64,000 nucleotides of DNA from Adiantum capillus-veneris (taxonomy: Eukaryota; Streptophyta; Polypodiopsida; Polypodiales; Pteridaceae). The stretch covers positions 125,805,891 to 125,869,890 of the forward strand of contig CM043947.1 of NCBI GenBank assembly GCA_014529385.2, read 5' to 3'. A program made the position numbers and the translations under genes. Shown here one piece after another: positions 1 to 9,538 of the stretch; within the stretch, counting starts at the first letter, position 1, and each line of letters begins with the position of its first letter. The notes below the pieces were generated by a model. The model made no database searches. It was not told where the DNA came from and saw only the letters and a list, made by a program, of their open reading frames with translations.

Positions 1-131
1 GGTTAAACAAAGAGGGGGAATTTACTCTAGATAACTTAATAGCGTAGAAAAATATATACACATATGAGGAAGAGGACGTTGAGTAGGCTGACAAATGTTG
101 CAAAAAGATGGTTACCATTTTATGCCACTCA
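1..131 (-). mobile_element. 3' LTR of the Tat-like Ty3 element (partial)
   Basis: This is the terminal 131 bp of a long terminal repeat; the rest lies before the window. It repeats at 8219-8349 with one visible difference (position 9, A versus G). On the minus strand it begins TGAG, the expected LTR start, and it abuts a polypurine tract. The near identity of the two copies points to a recent insertion. Confidence 0.9.
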
Positions 132-136
132 TATTA

Positions 137-149
137 GCCCTCCCCCAAG
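137..149 (-). other. Polypurine tract of the Tat-like element
   Basis: On the minus strand this reads as a G-rich purine run (GGGGGAGGG core) just inside the 3' LTR, where plus-strand DNA synthesis is primed in Ty3 elements. A further A/G-rich stretch on the same strand covers about 183-252, between the pol stop and the PPT. Confidence 0.75.
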
Positions 150-306
150 CCTAGAGATATTCATATCTTTAGGAGGACGGTGTTACTTCTTTTTCTTCTT
201 TTTTTTCTCTTTTTTTTGGTCATTTTTCCTTTTCCACTTTTTTTTCTTTTTCAATAGGAGGAGTGTCATGCACATTTTTACTCCATTAGACCTGCTTTTC
301 ATTACC

Positions 307-3300
307 TCAATCCCATAAATCGGAGATGGGAGGGTTGCCTTGGGTATGTTCAGATTCCAAGGCTGGTTCTTCTTTGCACATCAAAGCTTTAAAAATAGGT
401 GGAGCATTTGCCAAGCCGAAGGGAGCCATGTCAATTTGGAGCTTAGACGATGTAGGCAGATGACTGCCTATCAACGGATTGATACGTTGAAAGTAGGGCT
501 TTAATCGCCATCCATTGACTCTGGTCTTGTGGAGTTTTCCTGATAAATCTGCTAATCTGTAACTACCATTCCCAAACTTTGTTTTTATCATGAAAGGTCC
601 CTCCCATCTTTGCAAAAACTTTTTGTCAAGTCGAGTATCAAGTCGGTTATCATAGCGAAGAACCAACATACCTTCCTTCAATCCTTTCCCCTTGAGCTTC
701 TTGTTGATTTTATCCCTTTGGCTTGTCGCTTTGGTGATGTAGTGATCAATGGACTCTTCTCTATCTAGCTCAAGTCGTTGGAGATCTAAGGTCCTTTCAT
801 GTAGAACCTCTTTTGGTTTTTTTGCCACTCTTGCAAGAACGCGCAAGCTTGAGAGCTCTACCTCAATGGGGAGAAGTGCCTCCTGTCCATAAACTAGATG
901 AAAAGGGGTGAATTGGGTAGATACCTTGAAAGATGTCCTATACGCCCAAAGAGAAGCCGTCAAATGGCAATCCCAATCATTAGGCCGGTCCACAACCTGC
1001 TTAGAAATTGTCTTACATATCATTCCATTCACTTTTTCCACCAATCCATTGCATTGAGGATAGTAGGGTGTGGAATGCAGGTGTTTCACTTTTAACCTCC
1101 TCAAGAGATCATTCAGAAGGTCAGCCCTAAAACCCGGGCCTCGATCTGATAAGATTTCTAGGGGTGTTCCAAACCTACTACAAATATGATCAAAAATAAA
1201 CTTTGATACCTCTTCAACTGTGATTCGGGTTGTGCTTGTTGCTTCCGCCCATCGTGTCATGTAGTCAACACCCATGATGATGAAAACCTTCCCTGTAGAA
1301 GTACGAGGTAGGGGACCTATTGCATCCACACCCCACTTTTCAAAAGGGCCATAAGATATTATTGGGACTTGAGGCTCATATGTTAGTCGTCTATCCCTAG
1401 CAATTTGGCATGGCTTACATGCCTTACACCAATATTGGACATCACGATGTAAGCTCGGCCAAATAAACCCTGCTTGTAAAATCTTCCTACTTGTAATATC
1501 TTGAGAAAAGTGACCACCACAGACATCATCATGACATGAAAGAAGAATTTTCTCTATCTCTTGCACACCTGGTACTCTCCTCAAGACCAAATCTTTCCCT
1601 TTGTGATATAAATCATCCCCAATCAACTGGTAAGGTGTGGCCTTCTTAACTAGTCTATGTCTTTGCACCTTGTCTAAGTGTTTGGGACACTCACCTGCTT
1701 GTAGAAAGAAGATAATGTCTTTTAGCTCCTCTTGACCTTGATATTTGGGTTCATATAGTTTCACACCTCCTACCGCCATTTGAAGCTTTTCATTTGCGAG
1801 TAAGTCTGCTTCCTTGTTATGAGTTCTCACAATGTGTTGTACCTGTGTTGCTTTAAAACCCTTCATCAAAGCTCTTACACTACTAAGCCACTCAAACAAT
1901 GTACGATTCTTGCACCTCCAAGTCCCTTGGATTTGCCTAACCACTAGCAAAGAATCACCTTTTATAATAAGTCTTTGTATGCCTAATTCTTTGCATTCTT
2001 CTAACCCAAGGGTTAGAGCAGCATACTCAGCCTCATTGTTAGAGTGAACACTGGGTAGAATGATACCTTTTCTAACCATTACCTCCTTTTGTGGGTTCAA
2101 AATGATGATTCCCCCTGATGCTTTGTCTTGTTGGCGTTGATAAGCTCCGTCAAAGCATAAAGTATGGGCATTATCAATCTCCTTCACTTTGAACTGTTTT
2201 GAGCCTTCCTCTCTTTGTAGTCGTGATCCTTCCCTTTCTCTCACTTTGTAGGTGAGAATGTCTGCAAGTCCTGCTCTTGTGCTATCTTCTACAAGGAAAG
2301 TGTATTCAAATTCTTGGAGTTCAAGCACCCACTTTGCTATTCTAGATGAGAGGCTCATGTGTTGTACTATATATGGTAGATTGTGCTCTAAGGTGAGAAA
2401 AAAAAATGGCACAGGGAGAAGATACGATCGAAACTTCCTTACCGCAAACAAGATTGCAAAGACCACTTTCTCCATTTCAGTGTATCCCTTCTCAGCCGGA
2501 GTCATCACCTTGCTTGCAAAATAGATCGGCCTCATGTATGATGTTTTAGGATCTTTTTGCATCAAAACAACACCAATTGCTTTGAAACCTACACTTGGAG
2601 TGACATAGTAGGTCTCCTTTGGATCTGGTGGCATTAGGATTGGGAGAGAGCTAAGAATGCCCTTCACTTCCTCAAAACATTTTGCATGTTCCCTCCCCCA
2701 TTCAAATGTAGATTGTCTTGCCAACCTATGCAAAGGGGCGATGGCTTCTGCTAGGAGATGGATGAAGTGAGACATGTACCTCACTTTGTGGTTGAAGGTC
2801 ATTAGCTCCTTAGTTGTTGTTGGTGGAGATAATGACAAAAGAGCCTCTACTTTAGAGGGATCCACTTGAATTCCTTGTGAAGAAACCACATGGCCTAGCA
2901 AAACCACCTGAGATTCACCGATACGACACTTCTCTGGGTTGAGTTGTCCCCCAAATTGATGGAGCCTCTTAAGCCCCTCTTCAACCTTTTGGCAGTGAAG
3001 TGATCTACAACTATAAATACAGAAATCATCCATAAAGACTCTTATAGATTTTCCAAAGAATGGCTGAAATACAAATATTGTGAATCTCATGAAGGTGCTA
3101 GGAGCATTGGTGAGCCCAAAAGGCATTACTCTGAATGCAAAACATCCCCAAGGTGTGATGAAGGTGGTTTTTGGTTGGTCCTCTTCTGCTATTCTAATTT
3201 GAAAATATCCGGAATACCCATCACACACAGTGTAGCATTCGTGACCTGCTACTTCATTCAAAATTTCATCTTGGAAAGGGAGAGGGAAATGGTCCCTCTT

Positions 3301-4773
3301 TGTCGCAGCGTTGAGGGGTTTGTAATCCACGCAGACCCTCCACTTACCATTCTTCTTGGGAGTGAATACAATAGGTGATACCCATTCGGAGTTGGATACT
3401 GGATAGATGAAGCCAGCCTTCAAGAGTCGATTCACTTCTTGTAGGAGAGCCTTTTGTTGCATAGATCCTAGTCGCCGTAACTTTTGAGCCACGGGTTTGG
3501 TCCCTGGTTTCAATTCAATTCGATGCTCTATTACATCTACACCTCTTATTTGTGAGTAGTTAGTGATAAACAAATTGGGATACCTCCTTAACATATTGAT
3601 GTAGGACCTCTTCTCCTCACAAGTAAGATCTTTTGCAAGCATCTTCTCAAATCCTTCTTCAAGGTGGTGGCATCTTTCATCCCCTCGTGTGTGATTGTCT
3701 GTTGGCTTTTCTTCTACAGAAACATCTTGGGTGTTGGCGTTGAATACAATACCCATTACCTCCAAAGAAGACTCCTCTTCTTTGGTTGATGCACTGGTTG
3801 ATGCTTCCTCATCACTTGAGTAAGGACTCTCCTCCTCGCTCTCTTCATCTGCCGTGGTTTCATAGTTGATATCTAGTTGCTTTCCTTCTCGCCAATCATA
3901 CACCACCGGTTGACCCTTCTTAAGAATCAAACGACCACTTCCCCATTTTTGATCTGCATTCACAGCAATGAGCCAAGGCCTCCCTAGGATGATGGGATAG
4001 CCCTCCCCCTTAGCTGGCATGACATACATATCCACTCGTGCATCTATGTTACATACAGAGACTTTTAAATTTTCAATGATCCCCAAATACTTCACACTTG
4101 AGTTGTTGGCTAGCCTAGCTTGACAATTAGAGGACTTTGTAATTTCAAGCCCTAACCTATTCATTGATTTTTCCGTGATCACACACATTTGAGCTCCACC
4201 ATCAACATATACATTAGACACCTTTTTACCCCTTATGTAAGCATCCACAATGGGTTCCACATCTTTTTGTAGCTTTGAGGCCACAACCTTAATGGAAAGA
4301 TTTGCTTTCTTTTTTGGAATTCTTGTACTTACCAACTTTGGCCATTGCCTTCTTACTTTGGCTGATAGGTGTAGAAGTTGAGGCCATGAAATGTTTGGCT
4401 TTTGGGTTTGTAAATCCTCCAGGATGTTGTAGGGCTCTAGCTCCTTTCCCAATGGGAAGTCGTTGATACCAATTTCCCTTCGCCTTGATCTTTTCTTCCT
4501 GCTACTTTCAGCTTCTTCCATCTTTGACTTCTTCTTCTTGTCCCTTCTGGCTGAATTTGTTCCTTCACTTCTCATGTCTTCATCCTTATCATGTGCTCTT
4601 GTGCGTTTTTCTGCCGGCATAACATCAAAGTTTAGAGTATGCTCATCTATTACCTCTTCTAGCTTGATGATGTTGACTCCTCTTTCTTCCTCCTCATGTG
4701 GGACGGGAGGTATATTTGCTGGTGGTGGTGGTCGACAAAGGATTTGTGGGCCTTGAGCTAGTTCTTGCTGCAT
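307..4773 (-). CDS. pol: Ty3 pol polyprotein, Tat/Ogre type with two RNase H domains
   Basis: This is an uninterrupted 1488-codon frame encoding protease, reverse transcriptase, RNase H and integrase. Visible domains: retropepsin with DGGA near residues 191-194; reverse transcriptase about 400-650 with VCVDY, PFGLTNAP and the FMDD active site at 580-583; a Ty3 RNase H about 700-835 whose first catalytic Asp is missing (TPS near 725); a second, archaeal-type RNase H about 870-995 with D875, E914, D940 and D990; integrase with a zinc module (H1081, H1088, C1119, C1122) and D1150, D1210, E1246 in DD35E spacing. Dual RNase H with a dead first copy is known from the Tat lineage. No chromodomain is seen. 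The C-terminus has a short run resembling an RT PFGL(A/T)NAP motif. The start Met lies in a frame that continues upstream into the gag zinc knuckle through one TGA, so the true product is probably gag-pol. The enzyme looks potentially active. Confidence 0.93.
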   Translation of the reverse strand: MQQELAQGPQILCRPPPPANIPPVPHEEEERGVNIIKLEEVIDEHTLNFDVMPAEKRTRAHDKDEDMRSEGTNSARRDKKKKSKMEEAESSRKKRSRRREIGINDFPLGKELEPYNILEDLQTQKPNISWPQLLHLSAKVRRQWPKLVSTRIPKKKANLSIKVVASKLQKDVEPIVDAYIRGKKVSNVYVDGGAQMCVITEKSMNRLGLEITKSSNCQARLANNSSVKYLGIIENLKVSVCNIDARVDMYVMPAKGEGYPIILGRPWLIAVNADQKWGSGRLILKKGQPVVYDWREGKQLDINYETTADEESEEESPYSSDEEASTSASTKEEESSLEVMGIVFNANTQDVSVEEKPTDNHTRGDERCHHLEEGFEKMLAKDLTCEEKRSYINMLRRYPNLFITNYSQIRGVDVIEHRIELKPGTKPVAQKLRRLGSMQQKALLQEVNRLLKAGFIYPVSNSEWVSPIVFTPKKNGKWRVCVDYKPLNAATKRDHFPLPFQDEILNEVAGHECYTVCDGYSGYFQIRIAEEDQPKTTFITPWGCFAFRVMPFGLTNAPSTFMRFTIFVFQPFFGKSIRVFMDDFCIYSCRSLHCQKVEEGLKRLHQFGGQLNPEKCRIGESQVVLLGHVVSSQGIQVDPSKVEALLSLSPPTTTKELMTFNHKVRYMSHFIHLLAEAIAPLHRLARQSTFEWGREHAKCFEEVKGILSSLPILMPPDPKETYYVTPSVGFKAIGVVLMQKDPKTSYMRPIYFASKVMTPAEKGYTEMEKVVFAILFAVRKFRSYLLPVPFFFLTLEHNLPYIVQHMSLSSRIAKWVLELQEFEYTFLVEDSTRAGLADILTYKVREREGSRLQREEGSKQFKVKEIDNAHTLCFDGAYQRQQDKASGGIIILNPQKEVMVRKGIILPSVHSNNEAEYAALTLGLEECKELGIQRLIIKGDSLLVVRQIQGTWRCKNRTLFEWLSSVRALMKGFKATQVQHIVRTHNKEADLLANEKLQMAVGGVKLYEPKYQGQEELKDIIFFLQAGECPKHLDKVQRHRLVKKATPYQLIGDDLYHKGKDLVLRRVPGVQEIEKILLSCHDDVCGGHFSQDITSRKILQAGFIWPSLHRDVQYWCKACKPCQIARDRRLTYEPQVPIISYGPFEKWGVDAIGPLPRTSTGKVFIIMGVDYMTRWAEATSTTRITVEEVSKFIFDHICSRFGTPLEILSDRGPGFRADLLNDLLRRLKVKHLHSTPYYPQCNGLVEKVNGMICKTISKQVVDRPNDWDCHLTASLWAYRTSFKVSTQFTPFHLVYGQEALLPIEVELSSLRVLARVAKKPKEVLHERTLDLQRLELDREESIDHYITKATSQRDKINKKLKGKGLKEGMLVLRYDNRLDTRLDKKFLQRWEGPFMIKTKFGNGSYRLADLSGKLHKTRVNGWRLKPYFQRINPLIGSHLPTSSKLQIDMAPFGLANAPPIFKALMCKEEPALESEHTQGNPPISDLWD

Positions 4774-4979
4774 AGTGAGAGGAGGCGGTCTGGGGGGATA
4801 TATGTCTCCCGGAAGTCACCTTGGATGTGGACAATTGTACATGCCATGGCCCATTTCATTGCAATTCCAACATCGCAACTCTTGAGCTTGTCCTCGTTGA
4901 TTGCGATTCCCTTCTCTTGGTTGTCGTTGTTGAGGTAGGCCCTGTACTAGATTCAGAGTGAGGTTCTCAAGCTGTTGAG
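4774..4979 (-). pseudogene. gag zinc-knuckle segment joining gag to pol
   Basis: Read on the minus strand in the pol frame, this links gag to pol. It holds one CX2CX4HX4C zinc knuckle (CWNC...H...C, about 4831-4872), which binds RNA in retroelement nucleocapsids. A TGA follows shortly after the knuckle, before the first pol Met. The gag frame upstream reaches this segment only after a frameshift near 4980-5000. One indel and one stop therefore separate gag from pol. The defects may be real mutations or may reflect recoding, which the sequence alone cannot decide. Confidence 0.75.
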
Positions 4980-5735
4980 TTAGCCTTGTAAAACCTCTTG
5001 TTGAGAGTTATCTCCTATTTGTGAATATTGTGCAAGAGGGGCCCTAATTGGTGCTTCCATGGTTTGTGAAGACTCCCTCTCACTCACTTCATTCAAACCC
5101 CTTGCTCTATGTGCTTGGAAGTGTAGTTTTCTAAACTTGATGATGGCTACCTCACGTGCTTCTTCGAAGGTGGATGGGAATTTTAGCTCTACTTTAGACT
5201 TTAAAAGTGGATACAAGCCACCCATGAATCTCTCTTTTTTTAGAAAGTTAGGTGCACCACCATGATTTTCTAATGTAGCCTCCCACCTACCCCATAGATT
5301 GACAAAGGTTGCTTCATAAGAGGGATAGTCTTCAAGTGATACCTGCTTATGTCCAATAAGACATTTCCATAGTCCTTCAGAAGTATCACCTTGCCCGAAC
5401 TTGGAGAGGAAGCTTGCTCGCAGTCTCTCCCAATTGGACTTGATTTGGGGTTGCAAGGTCTCATACCATGCTTTAGCTTCTGCTTTTAGAACCAACGGGA
5501 AGGCTCGTAGCTTTACTTCCTCTTCATCTCTCCCGGATATGAGATGTGCCATCTCCAAGTTGTCAAGAAACTCTTGCGCATCTTCCCCACTTCTTGCATA
5601 GAACGTGGGAAAAGAACTTGACATTTTGTTTAGACTTTTTGAATTTTTTTTTTTTAAAAGAAACTTTTCTCTTACGGGCCGCACAAGATTGTTGACACTA
5701 TAAATCTGATTACATTGAAATGAAGATGTACACAT
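4980..5735 (-). CDS. gag: Ty3 gag (capsid region) of the Tat-like element
   Basis: The frame encodes a Retrotrans_gag-type capsid domain: an AEAKAWYETL-like core, followed by a KFGQGD segment and a LWGRWEAT stretch, the order seen in plant Ty3 Gag. The likely start is the Met at 5624 (MSSSFPT...) rather than the first Met at 5735, because the 37 residues before it are basic, look unlike Gag and overlap the small leader ORF at 5710-5922. The product would assemble virus-like particles in the cytoplasm. The frame ends in TAA at 4980, and the zinc knuckle continues in another frame. This is one of the few near-complete gag genes in the window. Confidence 0.8.
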   Translation of the reverse strand: MCTSSFQCNQIYSVNNLVRPVREKFLLKKKNSKSLNKMSSSFPTFYARSGEDAQEFLDNLEMAHLISGRDEEEVKLRAFPLVLKAEAKAWYETLQPQIKSNWERLRASFLSKFGQGDTSEGLWKCLIGHKQVSLEDYPSYEATFVNLWGRWEATLENHGGAPNFLKKERFMGGLYPLLKSKVELKFPSTFEEAREVAIIKFRKLHFQAHRARGLNEVSERESSQTMEAPIRAPLAQYSQIGDNSQQEVLQG

Positions 5736-5922
5736 CCATTGTTAATTCGTACTTTATCATAGGTAGAATAAATGGATTAATTGAAGCATTGATTTCATTG
5801 AGGCGAGTGGATCCAAATATCCTCCTTATGATAGATTGAAACCTAAACTTAGTTGCAATGATTATATGAATGGATTGCCGAGCAATAGGCCGAAAAGGTT
5901 CATTGTTTTGATCGTGATTCAT
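5710..5922 (-). CDS. Small leader ORF, proximal copy (70 aa, unknown)
   Basis: This 70-codon ORF lies in the leader between PBS and gag. Its last 62 residues align without gaps to the C-terminal 62 residues of the ORF at 6006-6221, with about 28 identities by eye. The shared pattern is FG-x2-RL-x-EI-x-AS-x-NP-x-ILP-x-I-x-YE followed by DV-x-IFI. Its 3' end overlaps the first-Met version of gag by 26 bp. No known domain is recognised. Whether it is translated is unknown; the paired ORFs could instead reflect an old tandem duplication of leader DNA that happens to stay open. Confidence 0.4.
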   Translation of the reverse strand: MNHDQNNEPFRPIARQSIHIIIATKFRFQSIIRRIFGSTRLNEINASINPFILPMIKYELTMDVYIFISM

Positions 5923-6005
5923 GTGCTACTCCTCGTTGTTGGTTTGAAGACCTCCTTCCTTCATATGGCCCTTGAGCACCCCTTCACCACTCCTTGTTCA
6001 TGCCT

Positions 6006-6221
6006 TTAAAACAAAATGAAAATGTGAACATCAAAAGAAGTTTCATAATTGATGATTGGAAGTATAATTGGATTGGGTGATGCCAGTATTTCTCTAAGTC
6101 TTTCTGCACCAAACATAAAAACAATGCGTTGCTGGAAAAAGACTTTTCTATCTATGTGAACATTTACTCTAATGTGTTGTGCAAAATGAAATGGATAGAT
6201 GGGAACTCCATTGTTCATCAC
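6006..6221 (-). CDS. Small leader ORF, distal copy (71 aa, unknown)
   Basis: This is the 71-codon partner of the ORF at 5710-5922. It sits about 30 bp downstream of the PBS, so it would be the first ORF on the genomic RNA. The two share an ungapped 62-residue block at roughly 45 percent identity, while DNA similarity is clearly weaker by eye. Conservation of an open frame over such divergence suggests selection but does not prove it. Tat/Ogre elements can carry an extra ORF before gag, though those known are much longer. No function is proposed. Confidence 0.4.
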   Translation of the reverse strand: MMNNGVPIYPFHFAQHIRVNVHIDRKVFFQQRIVFMFGAERLREILASPNPIILPIINYETSFDVHIFILF

Positions 6222-6252
6222 TAAAAAATTGAAGGTAACTTGGAAATATGTT

Positions 6253-6269
6253 CCTCCGTGGGGGCACCA
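6253..6269 (-). other. Primer binding site of the Tat-like element
   Basis: On the minus strand this reads TGGTGCCCCCACGGAGG, five bases after the LTR end. The leading TGG pairs with the tRNA CCA tail. The exact tRNA was not identified. Confidence 0.75.
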
Positions 6270-6274
6270 CTTTA

Positions 6275-8349
6275 TGAGGGCGAGATTTTTGAAATGGGGC
6301 CTCTAAACCCAAACCAATGGGCCTACCCTCACAAAATGTTCGTAAAGAGGTACGCACACTACTTGGGGCACCACCTTCTTTTGGGAGTGGAGAAGGAAAC
6401 CAATCAAAATAACACTTGCACTCACCCACTCAAGCAACACACTTTGAAAACCCCCTTACTCTATATACACTTTGGACACTTGAACACCATCAACGATTAT
6501 GCAACCGAATGCCGTGCATCAAAATGAAATATGCAATTTGTGGAATAGCATTCACCTTCTCCCCATAAGAAAACCCATAATACATCCAAACTCTTCCTCT
6601 CTCAAGCACTCATCAAAAAATCATGCGCACAAGACTTGCCTCTCAAACACACAAGAGAATCACTTACATCAAACTAACACACTTTGCATAGAGAGCTCAT
6701 CTCCATCTATGAATGCCGTGACACAAATAAAATCACCATGAGAGGTAGCCACATGCATATGTAATGAAGCAAAAGAGAGTTGGAGTGAGAAATTTCTTTA
6801 GACCAATTGAATAAGTGTGGAGAAACAAACCAATGGTAAATTGAGAATAGAACACTTACTTGATTTCTCGCACACCTTTTAAGGGGAGGACAGACGTTGG
6901 CTAACCATCACGAAATGCGACACTTGAAAGTTTTGAAGATGATTTCATGATCATTAACATAACCATGAGAGAGATCATGATGTATTTACAAGTTATTGAG
7001 GTGCTACAAATGATTTATTGGGTTGATGGAGTAAGAGATTGTAGAATGGAAAGAGTGGAGAATAGAGTTGCACTTCCTCCAAGGAGGAGGGTTAGGAGGG
7101 AGGATGTGAAAGAGGGAGAGTTGGGGTTTTCTCTACTATTGATCAAGAAACAACATGAAGTTGAAAATATAGGTGTGTGTCCTTGAGTCTCTCCAAGGGG
7201 GCTATTTATAGTTGTGTAGGAGTGGGATTATGTTACACTTAATTAGAGTAAGTGATTAGACCTAATTAAGTGTCCTTTGACCACTCATTGAATATTGGAC
7301 ATAAAAGGGACTATTTATTCACCAAAAATATCATATTAGACCGTGAAGGCTCCATAGGGGTGCATAATGTAGGTGGGCCCCACCATGAGGCCCTACGGGT
7401 GGCTCCTGCGGGGTATCTCAACTTGTCTATCTTGGCATTTAGAAAGCATCTTTAGGTTGGTCCCATCACATGCAAGTGACCTTGAACACTCATTGCTCTT
7501 ATAGAAGATGAGTAGGGGAAAAATAAGATCTCACCCTCTTGATTTACTTGATTTACAGTTCCCTTTTGCTGCTGCGAATCTGACAGATTTACACTATTTT
7601 GACCATAAATTTTTACCTGTAGCTCGGAATGACATGCTTCAAAAGGAAAAATTGACCTTCTCAACATGTTTAATATGAATTTGGACTATTCTTCACGCCC
7701 ATGCACCAAGGAATTCGGTTTGGAAGGTCCACACTAGGCTAGGGAACCTTTTGCTTCCAAGTCTTCTTGTATGGGCCCTTTGCTTGTATGCATCCAAGGG
7801 GAATCATGCTTTTTCAAAAGGCTATGATGCTTAAACAAATAGAGGAGGGCCCAATATTATTTGCTTGTGAAAAGAATGTACAATTGGAGTCTTTTTGAAA
7901 GGAGAAAAAATATATGTATATTCTTAAGAGATATTGGGCCACCTATGTAGGGGGCATCGAAGACTTGTAGAGAGGGACCATAATCTTTGGTAAAGACAAG
8001 TGGAGAGTTGATTTCCATGGGAATTTATCTATATGGGGTGGAAGATGGATATATTATTTTTCTACTACTAATTCACAAGAGGTAAGAAAGTTTGGGGGTA
8101 TATAGTTGGTTATTGTATGCTTATTCTATTTACAAAGCAAAAAAGAAAAGGGTGGTAATATAAATATATGACTAAGGTGACATTTTTGGGAAGAGTATAA
8201 TGTATGTGTCGCCACAAAGGTTAAACGAAGAGGGGGAATTTACTCTAGATAACTTAATAGCGTAGAAAAATATATACACATATGAGGAAGAGGACGTTGA
8301 GTAGGCTGACAAATGTTGCAAAAAGATGGTTACCATTTTATGCCACTCA
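6275..8349 (-). mobile_element. 5' LTR of the Tat-like element, about 2.08 kb
   Basis: In plus-strand orientation the LTR starts TGAGGG next to the PBS spacer and ends CACTCA at 8349, giving TGAG...CTCA terminal inverted repeats. Its last 131 bp match 1-131. The base after the LTR switches to unrelated DNA; the flanking pentamer there is CTGGG, and its target-site partner lies outside the window. A TATA box at 7202-7211 divides a U3 of about 1.1 kb from R and U5. No gene of its own is evident in the LTR. Confidence 0.88.
7202..7211 (-). promoter_or_regulatory. TATA box of the Tat-like element
   Basis: The minus strand reads CTATAAATAG followed by a C-rich stretch, a strong plant TATA box. 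It lies in the middle of the LTR and points toward gag-pol. Transcription would be expected to start near 7170-7180. Confidence 0.7.
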
Positions 8350-9097
8350 CTGGGTCAGGATCTATGACACAAGTCCTCTCGCAGATGCCCATCACTCAAA
8401 TTTTTTGAAAATAGTACTCTGTTACCTGTGGGGCCTCTACTGCAACTCGGTGTAGTAGCTCAAAAAACAGGGAGGGTATAGTCTCTAAGCAAGCCCGAAC
8501 TGAGATGAGAACCTCCAATTGCGTGAAGGCCCCCATCCATCTGGGTGATACTGACTCAGAGGTGTGAGCCACTCAGCTGGTATTGCCTTAAAGATGTCTT
8601 GACACATGCTTTACACCCCTCTCATGCCCTGTAGTAGCTGGAAGCCCTAAAGCTCCTATGACAAGCTTGAAAACTGTAGCTAATCAGCTAGAGAGCGTGT
8701 TGGACCCTCTGCCATGGAACCCTAGGAAACATGAGGCCTACTACCAACCAAGTGGCCTCTTTGAGTGCTAACCTTGAAGTTCCAAACAAGGGGCTGTCGT
8801 AGGCGCTCCTCCATGCAAGTAGGTTGACGCTGCTCCAAGCCTCTCCGCAGCTGTTCCTAGGATCGGAGCAGACTCACAGGGAAGCGGTACTCCAGTCTCC
8901 TGCTTGTTAACCCTCACACACATTCATATCACCTAAGAGGGACACCGTATTATTTATTTGGTAGAGTCAGGTACCGGGCTTGTCGGTCCAATAGGAAAAG
9001 GGTAAGAGTGATCGCCGATGAGAGGCGCACTCTAACTGGAACATTCAAGGGATTAGTTGGCTAAGCATGGGTATCCAAGCGTGAATGGGGCGAGCTC

Positions 9098-9106
9098 ATA
9101 TAAAAG
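9098..9106 (+). promoter_or_regulatory. TATA box of the Asp-primed LTR
   Basis: ATATAAAAG lies about 420 bp before the LTR end, in the orientation of the downstream gag. Confidence 0.5.
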
Positions 9107-9195
9107 TCAACTAAACCTAAAATTCACTTATTCTTTCATTTGTGCAATTGAAGAGTGCTCTTGCTCCATCTCCATCTTCTTCTTCTTCATCTCCT

Positions 9196-9283
<88 letters not shown>

Positions 9284-9284
9284 T
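9196..9284. repeat. (GT)n-(GA)n compound microsatellite
   Basis: About 63 bp of GT with one interruption is followed by about 26 bp of GA. It lies in the presumed transcribed part of the LTR. The poly-His/Thr and Cys/Val frames across it are artefacts of the repeat. Confidence 0.95.
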
Positions 9285-9519
9285 GATCGAGCATTGCGAC
9301 GACGGCACGACGGCGGTTGAGAGCCACGTAGCGGCATCTCGCTCTTCTTTGCGATGAGGAATCCTCCACGACAGCAAGCGTAGAGCGGTGAGTGAGACAC
9401 CATCGTCATCTTTGAGCTTGCTAGTTTAGGCTAGTTGCATGCTTGGAGCCATTTGTGGCTCGCACACAGTGTATCGGCAAGTCCCTTGCATTGACACGTG
9501 CAACAGAAGTGCACATTTT

Positions 9520-9538
9520 TGGTGCCTCTGCCGGGGAA
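9520..9538 (+). other. tRNA-Asp-type primer binding site
   Basis: TGGTGCCTCTGCCGGGGAA closely resembles the TGGCGCC-x-TTGCCGGGGA site used by Athila-like and some other plant Ty3 elements. Two differences (GT for GC, CT for TT) are visible. It sets the start of the internal region of the element. Confidence 0.75.

Larger units (their letters stand above)
8350..9515 (+). mobile_element. Probable 5' LTR of the Asp-primed Ty3 element (left edge unknown)
   Basis: The right edge ends GTGCACA at 9515 and is followed within five bases by a tRNA-Asp-like PBS. A TATA box at 9098-9106 and a GT/GA microsatellite downstream fit an LTR with promoter and transcribed R/U5. The left edge was probably disrupted by insertion of the Tat-like element ending at 8349. 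No matching 3' LTR was found in the window. From 8350 to about 9090 no gene is seen. Confidence 0.6.

Noticed and set aside
1832-2524. Plus-strand ORFs inside the minus-strand pol (for example 1832-2047, 2252-2524, 4463-4756)
   Set aside because: They are shadows of the long pol frame with no domain likeness.
9117-9409. Poly-His/Thr and Cys/Val reading frames across the GT repeat, and similar ones at 28922-29209
   Set aside because: They are direct translations of dinucleotide repeats in several frames with no other support.
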